Part shown: piece after piece, positions 56,009 through 63,971 of the stretch
Numbering within the stretch: position 1 is the stretch's first letter
How the letters are laid out: every line of letters begins with the position of its first letter
NCBI RefSeq assembly: GCF_030711405.1
Contig: NZ_JAULSI010000013.1
Span: 1-64,000, forward strand
Direction: 5' to 3'
Length of the DNA: 64,000 bases
From: Massilia brevitalea
Lineage (GTDB): Bacteria > Pseudomonadota > Gammaproteobacteria > Burkholderiales > Burkholderiaceae_D
Program-made: the position numbers and the translations under genes
The notes under the pieces: model-generated
What the model was told of the DNA's origin: nothing
The model's database searches: none
Seen by the model: only the letters and a program-made list of their open reading frames with translations

Positions 56009-56782
56009 ATGACGAATAACGATGATGTGAAAGACAATGGAGATGTTTCCGTCGAAATTCTATCGAACGCTCATGTTTTTGAGGATCGCGATAATATAGC
56101 GAGCTCGGAATTAGAGGATGTTATCGTGAACCAAGATTCATATGGAATCCGGCTTACCGATACGGCGAAAGGACGCAATTCGGCCAGCATGCTGGTCAAC
56201 AAAATGTACGCCTGGCGTGGCTACGCGGGCACGCACCAGTTCTCGGACGACCCCAACCGCATCACCCTCACCGCCACCGACAAGGGCGACGTGGTGGGGA
56301 CGCTGACGCTGGGGATCGATTCGCCGATCGGCCTGATGGCGGACCAGATTTTCAAGGAAGACCTCGACGGCTTCCGCGCCGCTGGCGCGAAACTGTGCGA
56401 ATTCACCAAGCTGGCATTCGACCCCACGGTACGTTCGAAAACCTCGCTGGCCAACCTGTTTCACCTGGCCGTGATTTACGCCCGCGATATCCACGATTGC
56501 ACGGATATCGTTATCGAAGTCAATCCGCGCCACCGCCGCTTTTATGAGCACATGCTCGGTTTCAAACGCGTCGGCGACGTCAAGACCAATCCGCGCGTGA
56601 ATGCGCCTGCCTATTTGCTGCGCATCAGCCTCGATTATGTGACGGAGCAGATCAAGAGCCTCGGCGGCACCTGGTCGACCACCACCAACGAACGCTCCTT
56701 CTATCCGTATTTCTTTTCGCCGCGCGAAGAGCAGGGCATTATCAATCGCCTGCGCCGCATCGACGAACAGCAGGTCGCGTAA
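56009..56782 (+). CDS. FeeM-like N-acyl amino acid synthase
   Basis: 257 residues. GNAT-fold acyltransferase of the FeeM/autoinducer-synthase type, which joins an acyl group from acyl-ACP to an amino acid or similar amine. Diagnostic stretches: SASMLVNKMYAWRGYAG, KLCEFTKLAFDP and VIEVNPRHRRFYEHMLGFKRVG. The first 45 codons are A/T-rich and acidic, unlike the rest of the gene. Related acyltransferases accompany exosortase/PEP-CTERM systems. It heads a set with a ThiF-like and a nitroreductase gene. The product is unknown. Confidence 0.85.
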   Translation: MTNNDDVKDNGDVSVEILSNAHVFEDRDNIASSELEDVIVNQDSYGIRLTDTAKGRNSASMLVNKMYAWRGYAGTHQFSDDPNRITLTATDKGDVVGTLTLGIDSPIGLMADQIFKEDLDGFRAAGAKLCEFTKLAFDPTVRSKTSLANLFHLAVIYARDIHDCTDIVIEVNPRHRRFYEHMLGFKRVGDVKTNPRVNAPAYLLRISLDYVTEQIKSLGGTWSTTTNERSFYPYFFSPREEQGIINRLRRIDEQQVA

Positions 56783-56881
56783 TTCATCGTCCGGGCGCCA
56801 TGGCGCGCCCATTCCTGCCGCAGCATCCGCCGTCCCTTCGCGTTGTTCCGCATTGTCCGCACTTTTTCCTTTTCTCCGCAC

Positions 56882-57769
56882 ATGACGACTCCTTTCCCCT
56901 ACGAGCAGGCTTTTTCCCGAAACATTGGCTGGGTGACGAAAGAGGAGCAGGCAAGATTGCGGCAGAAGCGGGTCGCCATTGCCGGCGGCGGCGGCGTCGG
57001 CGGTGTGCATGCCATGACGCTGGCGCGGCTGGGCGTTACCAAATTCCACATTGCCGACTTCGACAGCTTCGACGTGCCGAACTTTAACCGCCAGGTCGGC
57101 GCCATGGTCTCGACCCTGGGCCAGCCGAAGGCCGACGTGATCCGCCGCATGCTGCTCGACGTTAATCCGGACTGCGAAGTCACGGTCTTCGGCGAAGGCA
57201 TCAATGCCGGCAACCTGGAAGCCTTCATGAAAGGCGTCGACATGTACGTCGACGCGCTTGATTTCTTTGCCTTCGAGATCCGCCAGCAGACCTTTGCCCT
57301 GTGCGCCCGCCTCGGCATCCCGGCCAGCACGGTGGCGCCGCTGGGCATGGGCGCGGCCCTGCTGAACTTCCTGCCGGGCCAGATGACCTTCGAAGAATAC
57401 TTCCAGTGGGGAGATTTGCCGGAAACCGACAAGGCCGTGCACTTCGTGGTCGGCCTGGCGCCGGCCGGTCTGCATCGCCCCTACCTGGTGGTGCCGGAAG
57501 CGGTGAATTTTGTCGAGCGGCGCGGCCCCTCGACCATCATGGCCTGCCAGCTGTGCGCCGGCGTGATGGGCACCGAAGCCCTGAAGATTTTGCTGGGCCG
57601 CGGCAAGGTGCTGGCCGCGCCCTGGGGCGTGCAGTTCGATGCCTACCGCAACAAGCTGGTGCGCACCTGGCGCCCGGGCGGCAACAAGAATCCGCTGCAC
57701 CGCCTGATGATTGCGGTGGGCAAGAAGCAGCTGGCCAAGGATTTGGCCGCCGCTGGAGTACAACAATGA
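56882..57769 (+). CDS. ThiF-family E1-like adenylyltransferase
   Basis: 295 residues from MTTPFPYEQAFSRNIGW. The adenylation domain is clear: IAGGGGVGGVHAMTLARLG, FDSFDVPNFNRQVGA and YVDALDFFAFEIRQ. Only one CxxC pair (ACQLCAG) is seen, whereas sulfur-carrier E1 enzymes have two, so zinc binding is doubtful. No ubiquitin-like carrier is next to it. The gene is 99 bp after the FeeM-like gene and overlaps the nitroreductase gene by 4 bp. In mycobacteria I recall Rv1355c-type proteins that fuse ThiF and nitroreductase domains; this pair looks like the split form. No good ribosome binding site is present. Confidence 0.88.
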   Translation: MTTPFPYEQAFSRNIGWVTKEEQARLRQKRVAIAGGGGVGGVHAMTLARLGVTKFHIADFDSFDVPNFNRQVGAMVSTLGQPKADVIRRMLLDVNPDCEVTVFGEGINAGNLEAFMKGVDMYVDALDFFAFEIRQQTFALCARLGIPASTVAPLGMGAALLNFLPGQMTFEEYFQWGDLPETDKAVHFVVGLAPAGLHRPYLVVPEAVNFVERRGPSTIMACQLCAGVMGTEALKILLGRGKVLAAPWGVQFDAYRNKLVRTWRPGGNKNPLHRLMIAVGKKQLAKDLAAAGVQQ

Positions 57770-58830
57770 GCACGACCATCGAACAGATCCTCGACCTGGC
57801 GCGCTGGGCGCCCAGCGGCGACAACATGCAGACCTGGCGCTTCGAGATCGCCGCGCCCGAGCACCTGGTGGTGCACGCCTACGACACGCGCGACCACTGC
57901 GTCTACGACCTCGACGGCCACCCGAGCCAGATCGCCTTCGGCACCCTGCTCGAAACGATCGCCATCGCCGCCAGCGGCCACGGCCTGCGCGCCGACATCG
58001 CGCGCCGCCCGGCAGGGCGCGAGACCCACTCGGTGTTCGACGTACGCTTCGTGGCCGATGCGGCCGTTACGCCCAGCCCATTGATCGGCGCGATCAGGGA
58101 GCGCACTGTGCAGCGCCGCCCGATGAAGACCACGCCCTTGACGGCCGAGCACAAGCGCCAGCTGGAAGCGGTCGTCGCGCCCCACTACACCCTGGACTGG
58201 CTGGAAAGCCGCGACCAGAAGTGGAAGGCGGCAAAGCTCATGTACAACAACGCCCGGCTGCGCCTGACGATGCCGGAAGCATTCGACACCCACCGCAGCA
58301 TCATCGACTGGGAAAACCGCGTCGAAAGCCCGGACAAGGTGCCGGCCAACGCCCTCGGCGTGGACGCCATGACCCTGCACCTGATGAAATGGGCGATGGT
58401 CAGCTGGCGCCGCATGAAGTCGGTGAACACCCTGATGGGCACCTGGGCGCCGCGCCTGCAGATGGACCTGGCCCCCGGCATGGCCTGCGCCGGCCACTTC
58501 GTGCTGCGCGCCGCCGGCAAGCCGGCCTCGATCGACGACTACGTGGCGGCCGGCCGCGCGCTGCAGCGCTTCTGGCTGACCATGACCACGCTCGGCCTGT
58601 ACATGCAGCCGGAAATGACGCCGCTGATCTTTTCCAAGTACGCGCGCGAGAACACCCGGTTCACCGGGGACGCGCGCCTGGAAAATGCCGCGCGCGATCT
58701 GCAGCGCCAGACCGAGGCGCTGGTGTTCCAGGGCGCCGGCCATCCGGTGTACATGGGACGCCTCGGCTATGGCCCGCGGCCCGCGGCGCGCTCGGTGCGG
58801 CGGCCGCTGGCGCAACTGATGCAGCGCTGA
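57766..58830 (+). CDS. nitroreductase-family protein
   Basis: 354 residues from the ATG that overlaps the ThiF stop (ATGA). The FMN-binding opening is LARWAPSGDNMQTWRFEI, followed by HPSQIAFGTLLETIAIAASG. It is larger than simple nitroreductases and has a long helical second half. Such enzymes reduce nitro groups or oxidise ring systems in peptide tailoring. Translation coupling to the ThiF gene points to one pathway; substrate unknown. Confidence 0.88.
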   Translation: MSTTIEQILDLARWAPSGDNMQTWRFEIAAPEHLVVHAYDTRDHCVYDLDGHPSQIAFGTLLETIAIAASGHGLRADIARRPAGRETHSVFDVRFVADAAVTPSPLIGAIRERTVQRRPMKTTPLTAEHKRQLEAVVAPHYTLDWLESRDQKWKAAKLMYNNARLRLTMPEAFDTHRSIIDWENRVESPDKVPANALGVDAMTLHLMKWAMVSWRRMKSVNTLMGTWAPRLQMDLAPGMACAGHFVLRAAGKPASIDDYVAAGRALQRFWLTMTTLGLYMQPEMTPLIFSKYARENTRFTGDARLENAARDLQRQTEALVFQGAGHPVYMGRLGYGPRPAARSVRRPLAQLMQR

Positions 58831-58846
58831 GCTGAGAAATAAAGCA

Positions 58847-58878
58847 AAAAAACGGCAAGCTTGTGCTTGCCGTTTTTT
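58847..58878. terminator. bidirectional intrinsic terminator after the nitroreductase gene
   Basis: AAAAAACGGCAAGC and GCTTGCCGTTTTTT are exact complements around TTGT. It ends the FeeM-ThiF-nitroreductase transcript. Confidence 0.95.
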
Positions 58879-58905
58879 ATACCTACTTGGCGTGGATGGC
58901 GCCAG

Positions 58906-58935
58906 AAAAACAAAAAGAGCGGGCAATGCCCGCTC
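58906..58935 (-). terminator. intrinsic terminator of the PEP-CTERM gene
   Basis: On the minus strand GAGCGGGC-ATT-GCCCGCTC is followed by TTTTTGTTTTT. It lies 30 bp after the stop of the PEP-CTERM gene. Confidence 0.92.
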
Positions 58936-58965
58936 CTTTCAATGCTTCAGGAAATTCCCGAAAAC

Positions 58966-59823
58966 TCAGGCTTTCTTGGCGCGCTTGCGAGCAGCGACGC
59001 CGGCGCCCAGCATGGCGATGCCGAACAGGGCCAGCGAACCTGGCTCTGGCACTTCAGCCAGCTTGAACTGACCGTTGTTGCCGACGAAGAAGTACTGGCC
59101 TGGCGCGTTGGCATACGAGGTGCCATCGCAGCCGGCGCCGGTGAAGCCGGCGAATTCGCAAGCGACTTCCGACACCAGGCGCGGGGTCGGGCTAGCCAGG
59201 GCGTTGGCGTTGGTGAAGGCGAACGACATGATCGAGTCGGTCGACAGGTCCTTGCCGTTGGCGTTGAAGAAGTAACCTGCAGCCAGCTGGCCTGGCATGG
59301 CTTTCGCCAGCACGGTCACTTGGCCGTTGTTGGTTGGGTCGCCGTCTGCATTGACCAAGCCGCCGCCGCCGGCCAGCACGTTGAACTCGGCGATCAGGTT
59401 ACCCAGGTTGGCGCCGTAGATGCCTTCGGTGCTGGCGTACTGGTTGGTCTGGTTCTGGTACATGCGGATGGTGCCGCCGGTGAAGCTGAAGGCGCCATTG
59501 AAGGTGCCGGTGCCGGTTGCTTCGAACACGGCGCTGATGTTGCCGCCAGCATAGTTGTCGTCGAAGTCCTGGCCGTTCGAATCGGCTTGCTTGATGTTGA
59601 ACACAGCGTGTTCACGGAACGAGAAGCTGTTGGTGCCGGTACCGGTCAGCGCGATGAAGGCATTGCCGTTCACGTCCAGGTATTCGTTGATGACTTGGCC
59701 GTTTTCAAAGCCGCCGCCGTTCGGGTTGAAGACCCAGTCGTTCAGGACAGGACCAGCGTGGGCGGCCGAGGCCATGGACATTGCAACAGCTGCGGCGCAG
59801 GTCAGTTTCTTCAGAAATTTCAT
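58966..59823 (-). CDS. PEP-CTERM sorting-domain protein
   Basis: 285 residues from MKFLKKLTCAAAV (AAGGA upstream). A signal peptide ends near ASAAHA (about residue 23). The mature part is Asn/Gly-rich, low in Lys, and predicted to be beta-rich. The C-terminus has the full sorting signal: VPEPGSLALFGIAML, a hydrophobic helix and a basic RKRAKKA tail, which exosortase recognises for surface attachment or export with exopolysaccharide. It is alone in its transcript, behind a sigma-54 promoter. Confidence 0.95.
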   Translation of the reverse strand: MKFLKKLTCAAAVAMSMASAAHAGPVLNDWVFNPNGGGFENGQVINEYLDVNGNAFIALTGTGTNSFSFREHAVFNIKQADSNGQDFDDNYAGGNISAVFEATGTGTFNGAFSFTGGTIRMYQNQTNQYASTEGIYGANLGNLIAEFNVLAGGGGLVNADGDPTNNGQVTVLAKAMPGQLAAGYFFNANGKDLSTDSIMSFAFTNANALASPTPRLVSEVACEFAGFTGAGCDGTSYANAPGQYFFVGNNGQFKLAEVPEPGSLALFGIAMLGAGVAARKRAKKA

Positions 59824-59875
59824 GATCGGTAATCCTTGATGTGGTTGATCGGTTTTGGCAAACACACTCAACTAT

Positions 59876-59892
59876 TAGCAAGCCCCGTGCCA
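59876..59892 (-). promoter_or_regulatory. sigma-54 promoter of the PEP-CTERM gene
   Basis: On the minus strand TGGCACGGGGCTTGCTA matches the -24/-12 consensus TGGCACG-N4-TTGCW at every position. Transcription would begin about 40 bases before the start codon. Confidence 0.85.
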
Positions 59893-59919
59893 GGATTTCA
59901 CATTCTTTTAAAATCAACA

Positions 59920-59928
59920 ACTTAGCGG
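59920..59928 (-). promoter_or_regulatory. shared upstream motif CCGCTAAGT (copy 1)
   Basis: Nine bases, CCGCTAAGT on the minus strand, start 28 bp upstream of the -24 element. The same nine bases occur 39 bp upstream of the other sigma-54 promoter, at 63972-63980. It is a candidate binding site for a sigma-54 activator, possibly the PrsR type known from exosortase systems. Confidence 0.5.
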
Positions 59929-60006
59929 AATCTATTAAAATTTCGATAACGCATCTGTAAAATTTATCGACATACATTTCCTACTGGAAAATGTCAAGCA
60001 GAATGT

Positions 60007-60726
60007 TTAATGTTTTTTATGCAACCTATTGTTCAGCTGGTCGATGATCTCGCTGGCGGCGCCCACGATCTGCGGGGCCTCGAAGCCGGCACGCGTCCAC
60101 TCTTTATAGAATGAACGGGCCAGGATCCGCGCCACCGCTTCCGGGTTGCGGTAGGCGGTCAGGACCGGGCCTTCGGCCTCGCGGGCCAGGGCTTCCCGGG
60201 CAAAGCGCGAGGCCAGCAAATGTTGCAATTGCGCCACCTGGATCGACTTGCCGATGAACAGGCAGACCACCTCGAACAGCAGCAGGTCCGTTTCGGTAAA
60301 GCCCTTGCCGGCCACGTTCGCCACGCCAACCGTGCGGCCATCGATGCGGACCGGCGCCGACATCATGCTACGGCCCGGGTCGCCGGGGCGGCGCGCCAGC
60401 AGCGCATAGGCCGACTTGCCGATATCCTCGACCAGCAAGGCCTGCCCGCTGGCCAGCACCTGGCCGCAGATCGCCTCGCCACGCCCGATGCTTGCTTCCA
60501 GTGCGGCGGCCGGCAAGCGGTCGCCAGGCGCGCCGGCATGGGCATGCACGCGCAGGCGCCCGTCTTCTTCCCCGGCGCCGCCGCTGAGCAGCATGATCGA
60601 GCAGCTGTCGGCATCCAGCAGGCGCGCACATTCGCGGGCCTGGCCTTGCAGGCTGTCTTCCAGGCTGCCCTCGAACACGAAATCGCGCAGCGCGTGCAGG
60701 CGCGCCAGACCCTGGCTTTCTTCCAT
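60007..60726 (-). CDS. GAF-domain protein
   Basis: 239 residues from MEESQGLAR; GAGGAG lies 8 bases before this ATG, while the ATG at 60732 is too close to it. One GAF domain (about 15-165) with ADSCSIMLLSGG, GEAICGQVLASGQALLVEDI and SMMSAPVRIDGRTVGVANV. No output domain is attached; the C-terminal 70 residues are helical. It is the last gene of the five-gene operon, 65 bp after the nucleotidyltransferase gene, and may sense a small molecule. Confidence 0.87.
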   Translation of the reverse strand: MEESQGLARLHALRDFVFEGSLEDSLQGQARECARLLDADSCSIMLLSGGAGEEDGRLRVHAHAGAPGDRLPAAALEASIGRGEAICGQVLASGQALLVEDIGKSAYALLARRPGDPGRSMMSAPVRIDGRTVGVANVAGKGFTETDLLLFEVVCLFIGKSIQVAQLQHLLASRFAREALAREAEGPVLTAYRNPEAVARILARSFYKEWTRAGFEAPQIVGAASEIIDQLNNRLHKKH

Positions 60727-60791
60727 TCCCATTTCTCCTCGACAGGACAGGGCCTGTCCATGCTTGTTCCGCCGGCTGCGCCCCGTTGCGC

Positions 60792-61913
60792 CTACTGCGC
60801 CGGCTCGGCCTTCGGCGACACGAATGCCTTGTGAAACAAATGGCGCGACAGCATCAGCGGCGGCATGCGCAGCCAGTTACCGCGGATATACAGCGCGGCG
60901 CGGGCGGCCGGGTCGAACGCATCGGCGCAGCTCGGGTGCGGCGGCTGCAGTGCGCGCAGGAACAGCGCATCCATCAGCGCCAGCAGGGCCGGGTTCGGCA
61001 TGCCATCGCGTGCAGCTTCCATCACGCTTGCCGGCACCGGCGTGCCCAGCAGGCGCGTGCAGTACCGCAGGGCATAGCATAGCGGACGCGCCAGTTCCAG
61101 CTCGCGCGCACGGCCCGGCAATGCTGCCCAGAAACCGGAGTCGGCGCCGAAGTGACAAAACAGGCGGTGCAGGTCGAACAGGTCGCGCAGGCCGTGGTGG
61201 TATTCGCCCTCGGAAAACAGGTGCACCGCGCTGTGCAGCACCATGTCGCAGGGCGCGAGCATATGGAAGCCTGCGCGGCCGGGAATCGCCCGCGCAGCGG
61301 CGCGCAGGCGTGCCGGGTCGGGCCGCACTGCCGCCGTCTCGGGCAGGATCGCGTGGTGCACGTCGATCACGCTGGCGCGGCGCATGTGCTGCAGCGGCGG
61401 CAGCTCGTGCATCCATTCGCGGTAGTAGCGCTGGTCGTAGTCGTCGTGGTGGCTGCCGGCCCAGCCGTGCAGCATCAGCGCGCTCTCGACCTCGGGCAGG
61501 CGCTCCTTCGGCACCAGCAGGTCGATGTCGGAAAACAGGCGGCCGGCACTGGCCGGCAGGCCGGCGGCGGCGTACGCCGTGCCCTTGAGCAGGATCAGCG
61601 GCAGCCCGCTCTCGCCGAGCGCGTGCCGGATCTTGCCCAGTTCGAGGTCGACCGCCTGCAGGTGGCGTTGCCAGACCGTGCGCGCCCAGCCCAGGCGGCG
61701 CTGCACGCGCGCCGGCAGGGCCGCCAGCACGCCGTGCTCGTCGGCCAGCAGGCACAGGGTGGCCGCCAGGTTCGAGGCCAGGGCCTGGCGCAGCAGCAGG
61801 TCCCAGTCGCGCTCGCTGAAACCGCCCATGGCGCCGGGCTCACGCAGGGCGCGCAGCAGCAGGGGAAAACGAGGAAGATGCGGCGCCGGAGGCAAATGCA
61901 TTGGCTGCGTCAT
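60792..61913 (-). CDS. nucleotidyltransferase-family protein of the HprK-rel-A cluster
   Basis: 373 residues from MTQPMHLPP, whose ATG overlaps the kinase stop by 4 bp; MHLPP at 61901 is an alternative start. It matches the large uncharacterised nucleotidyltransferase family (PF14907-like): LPLILLKGTAYAAAG, GRLFSDIDLLVPKERLPEVE with the acidic D-x-D pair, and VIDVHHAI. Members cluster with modified-peptide and lasso-peptide-type genes. It probably adds a nucleotide to a protein, peptide or small molecule; target unknown. Confidence 0.85.
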   Translation of the reverse strand: MTQPMHLPPAPHLPRFPLLLRALREPGAMGGFSERDWDLLLRQALASNLAATLCLLADEHGVLAALPARVQRRLGWARTVWQRHLQAVDLELGKIRHALGESGLPLILLKGTAYAAAGLPASAGRLFSDIDLLVPKERLPEVESALMLHGWAGSHHDDYDQRYYREWMHELPPLQHMRRASVIDVHHAILPETAAVRPDPARLRAAARAIPGRAGFHMLAPCDMVLHSAVHLFSEGEYHHGLRDLFDLHRLFCHFGADSGFWAALPGRARELELARPLCYALRYCTRLLGTPVPASVMEAARDGMPNPALLALMDALFLRALQPPHPSCADAFDPAARAALYIRGNWLRMPPLMLSRHLFHKAFVSPKAEPAQ

Positions 61914-62827
61914 GCACGCTCCGCCAGCAGGCGCTCGAACACGGCGATGGCGTCGTCCAGCACGCTGTAATGGAAATCGAAGGTCCGCACCTCGTCCACC
62001 AGGCGCGCCACCGTGTGGAAACCGGTCTCGCCCAGCAGGCTGTAGTTGAAGGCATTCTCGGCCAGGCGCATGTGGGCGCGCGCCTGCGGCACCGGCGTCA
62101 GTTCGGCCGCGGCGCCGGCCTGCCATTTGGGGAACACGATCCAGGCCGGCGCGGCTGCCTGGCCGGCGCGCGCCACGCTGTCGCTGGATGCGCGCATGTG
62201 GGCCACGGTGCCCTTCACGGTGTCGGCTACCGGGCGCGTGAAGGCGGCGGCCGGTGCATAGTCGCGGATGATGCCGATCGAGGCGTTCTTCAGGCTCACC
62301 GGGCGCGGCAGCGGGTCTATTTTCCCGTCATCCAGCCGCACCAGTGTCAGTTCGTCGGACAGCAGGCGCCAGCCGCGGTTGACCAGGGCCGCGCACAGCG
62401 TGCTTTTGCCGGAGCCGGGCGGCGCCGGCAGGATCGCGGCCAGGCCGTCCTTCTCGATCACGGCGGCGTGGATCACCAGCCAGGAATTGGCCTGGCTCGA
62501 AACGCACCAGTTCATCGCCCATTCGAACATCGGAAAGGCCTGGTCCAGCGGCAGCGGCTGGAAAGGCGCCATGCCGTCGTAATGAAAGTGCACCTGCGGG
62601 CGCAGGAAGCGGCGCAGGCCCGTTGAACCGCTCAGGCGTACGTGGAAATCGGCCAGCGCGCCCTCTTCCAGCACCGGATAGTCGGCGTACATCGTGCCCA
62701 GGGTCGCGGCCAGCGGCGCCAGTGGGCTGTGCACGCAGGTGACGAAGGGACCGGTTTGCAGGCGCAGGCCGGGGCCGCGCAGGCGCGCGCGCAGTTCGCG
62801 TTCGCCGAGGCTGGCCACGGTCAGCAT
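61910..62827 (-). CDS. HprK-related kinase A
   Basis: 305 residues. Related to HPr kinase/phosphorylase but without its regulatory partner here. Walker A is LPAPPGSGKSTLCAAL; the following LLSDELTLV matches the conserved acidic loop of HprK-like kinases. The N-terminal 120 residues are a distinct domain. No HPr (PtsH) gene is near, so the phosphate acceptor is probably not HPr. It overlaps the PqqD-like gene by 7 bp. Confidence 0.9.
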   Translation of the reverse strand: MLTVASLGERELRARLRGPGLRLQTGPFVTCVHSPLAPLAATLGTMYADYPVLEEGALADFHVRLSGSTGLRRFLRPQVHFHYDGMAPFQPLPLDQAFPMFEWAMNWCVSSQANSWLVIHAAVIEKDGLAAILPAPPGSGKSTLCAALVNRGWRLLSDELTLVRLDDGKIDPLPRPVSLKNASIGIIRDYAPAAAFTRPVADTVKGTVAHMRASSDSVARAGQAAAPAWIVFPKWQAGAAAELTPVPQARAHMRLAENAFNYSLLGETGFHTVARLVDEVRTFDFHYSVLDDAIAVFERLLAERA

Positions 62828-63156
62828 GGCTGGGTCCCGGGCAAAGGTTCGATCAGCCCAGGTGCGATCAAGTCAGGTGCAATCAGCTCAGGTGCAATCA
62901 AATCGAGCGCGGCCAGGTCGGCCAGCAGTTCGTCGAGCTCGGCGCGCCATTCAGGGTCAAGGTCGGCGCCGGCGTCCTGCGCCAGGCCGGCGGCCGTGCG
63001 CGGCATGTCGCGCAGCGCGCCCAGCACATCGAGGACGTCCTGTCCCAGCAGGTGGGTGTCGCCGGTCAGGTCGTTGAAGAGCACGCATTCGCCGTCGTGG
63101 CAACGGTGCACCAGGCGCTGCCCGGGGGCCAGGCGCCAGATCGGCGGACTACTCAT
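62821..63156 (-). CDS. PqqD-family protein of the HPr-rel-A system
   Basis: 111 residues. The PqqD-like core (about 5-85) has WRLAPGQRLVHRCHDGECVLFNDLTGDTHLL and LLADLAALDLI. PqqD proteins are peptide chaperones that present a precursor to a modifying enzyme. The C-terminus is a run of LIAP repeats encoded by a 15-bp tandem repeat. It lies between the twin-arginine-type gene and the kinase gene. Confidence 0.88.
   Translation of the reverse strand: MSSPPIWRLAPGQRLVHRCHDGECVLFNDLTGDTHLLGQDVLDVLGALRDMPRTAAGLAQDAGADLDPEWRAELDELLADLAALDLIAPELIAPDLIAPGLIEPLPGTQPC
62851..62910 (-). repeat. 15-bp tandem repeat in the PqqD-like gene
   Basis: Four units, 62851-62865, 62866-62880, 62881-62895 and a diverged 62896-62910, with consensus (plus strand) RATCARSTCAGGTGC. 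They encode LIAP-x units near the C-terminus. The in-frame 15-bp unit allows copy change without frameshift. Confidence 0.85.
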
Positions 63157-63177
63157 GCGTAACGAAGGCTGATCGGG

Positions 63178-63873
63178 CTAGCGGAAGGTGGTTTGCAGAT
63201 AGGCGGCCAGCTGCAGGCCGGTCCACGCCTTGGCGCTGCCGCTCGGCTTGTACGAGCCTTTCAGGCTGTACTCGTCCCAGATGGCCACGACCTGGTCTTC
63301 CGGCAGCACGCTCGGAATCCCGGCCCGCTCCGAGGCGCGGGCGTTGAGCAGGGCGGTGACGATCTGCAGCGCGACGAAGGAGCGGTCGATGGCGCGCACT
63401 TCCTTGGTCTGCTGGACGATCTGCAGCAGGGTGAAATTCTTCAGGTGAATATAGGCACCACGCGGCTGCAGCACTTCGACGAAACGCGTCTCCGGGCGGG
63501 TGCCGCAACGCGACTTCCAGGATTTCGAATTATCGCGCCAGAAGGTAAACGAGCGATTGTAGCTGCAGGAATTCTTTGGGTTGTGGCTGGCCGTCTTGAT
63601 CGACATGAAGCCCGACGGCGACGCGCAAACGCCGCCGTAGTTGCCGTAGGTGGCCATGCCGGGCTGGCTGTGCAGGGTCAGGATGACACCGGCCGCGCCG
63701 GCGCCGGCACGCGTGAAGCGGCGCCGCGACGCGCCGCGCGCATCGAGTTGCGGTACTGCGGGCGCTGCCTGTGCTTCCTGCGCCGCGTTTGCCGGGGCGC
63801 TGCGGCCTTCTTGATCTTCCATATCGACTTTTTCCTGAGCGACGTTTTTCTGAGCGACGTTTTCCAGATGCAT
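63178..63873 (-). CDS. twin-arginine-type exported protein heading the HprK-rel-A operon
   Basis: 231 residues from MHLENVAQKN; MEDQEGRS at 63822 has a better-placed AGGA and is an alternative. After a 45-residue polar leader comes SRRRFTRAGAGAAGVILTL, which resembles a twin-arginine signal. The mature part has three cysteines (GVCASP, NSCSYN, SRCGTRP), aromatic residues, and no domain I know. It is the first gene of the operon, 21 bp before the PqqD-like gene. It may be the substrate modified by the other products; that is inferred from order only. Confidence 0.78.
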   Translation of the reverse strand: MHLENVAQKNVAQEKVDMEDQEGRSAPANAAQEAQAAPAVPQLDARGASRRRFTRAGAGAAGVILTLHSQPGMATYGNYGGVCASPSGFMSIKTASHNPKNSCSYNRSFTFWRDNSKSWKSRCGTRPETRFVEVLQPRGAYIHLKNFTLLQIVQQTKEVRAIDRSFVALQIVTALLNARASERAGIPSVLPEDQVVAIWDEYSLKGSYKPSGSAKAWTGLQLAAYLQTTFR

Positions 63874-63916
63874 AGAAGTATGCCATCACCCTGCCGGGCA
63901 TTTGCTTTTAATTACT

Positions 63917-63933
63917 AAGCAAGCCCCGTACCA
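63917..63933 (-). promoter_or_regulatory. sigma-54 promoter of the five-gene HprK-rel-A operon
   Basis: On the minus strand TGGTACGGGGCTTGCTT fits the -24/-12 consensus with one change (T for C at the fourth base). Its core ACGGGGCTTGCT is identical to that of the PEP-CTERM promoter at 59876-59892. Transcription would begin about 32 bases before the first ATG. Confidence 0.82.
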
Positions 63934-63971
63934 GCCTGAATAAATTGACTAAATGCAACAAAGAATCAAGC

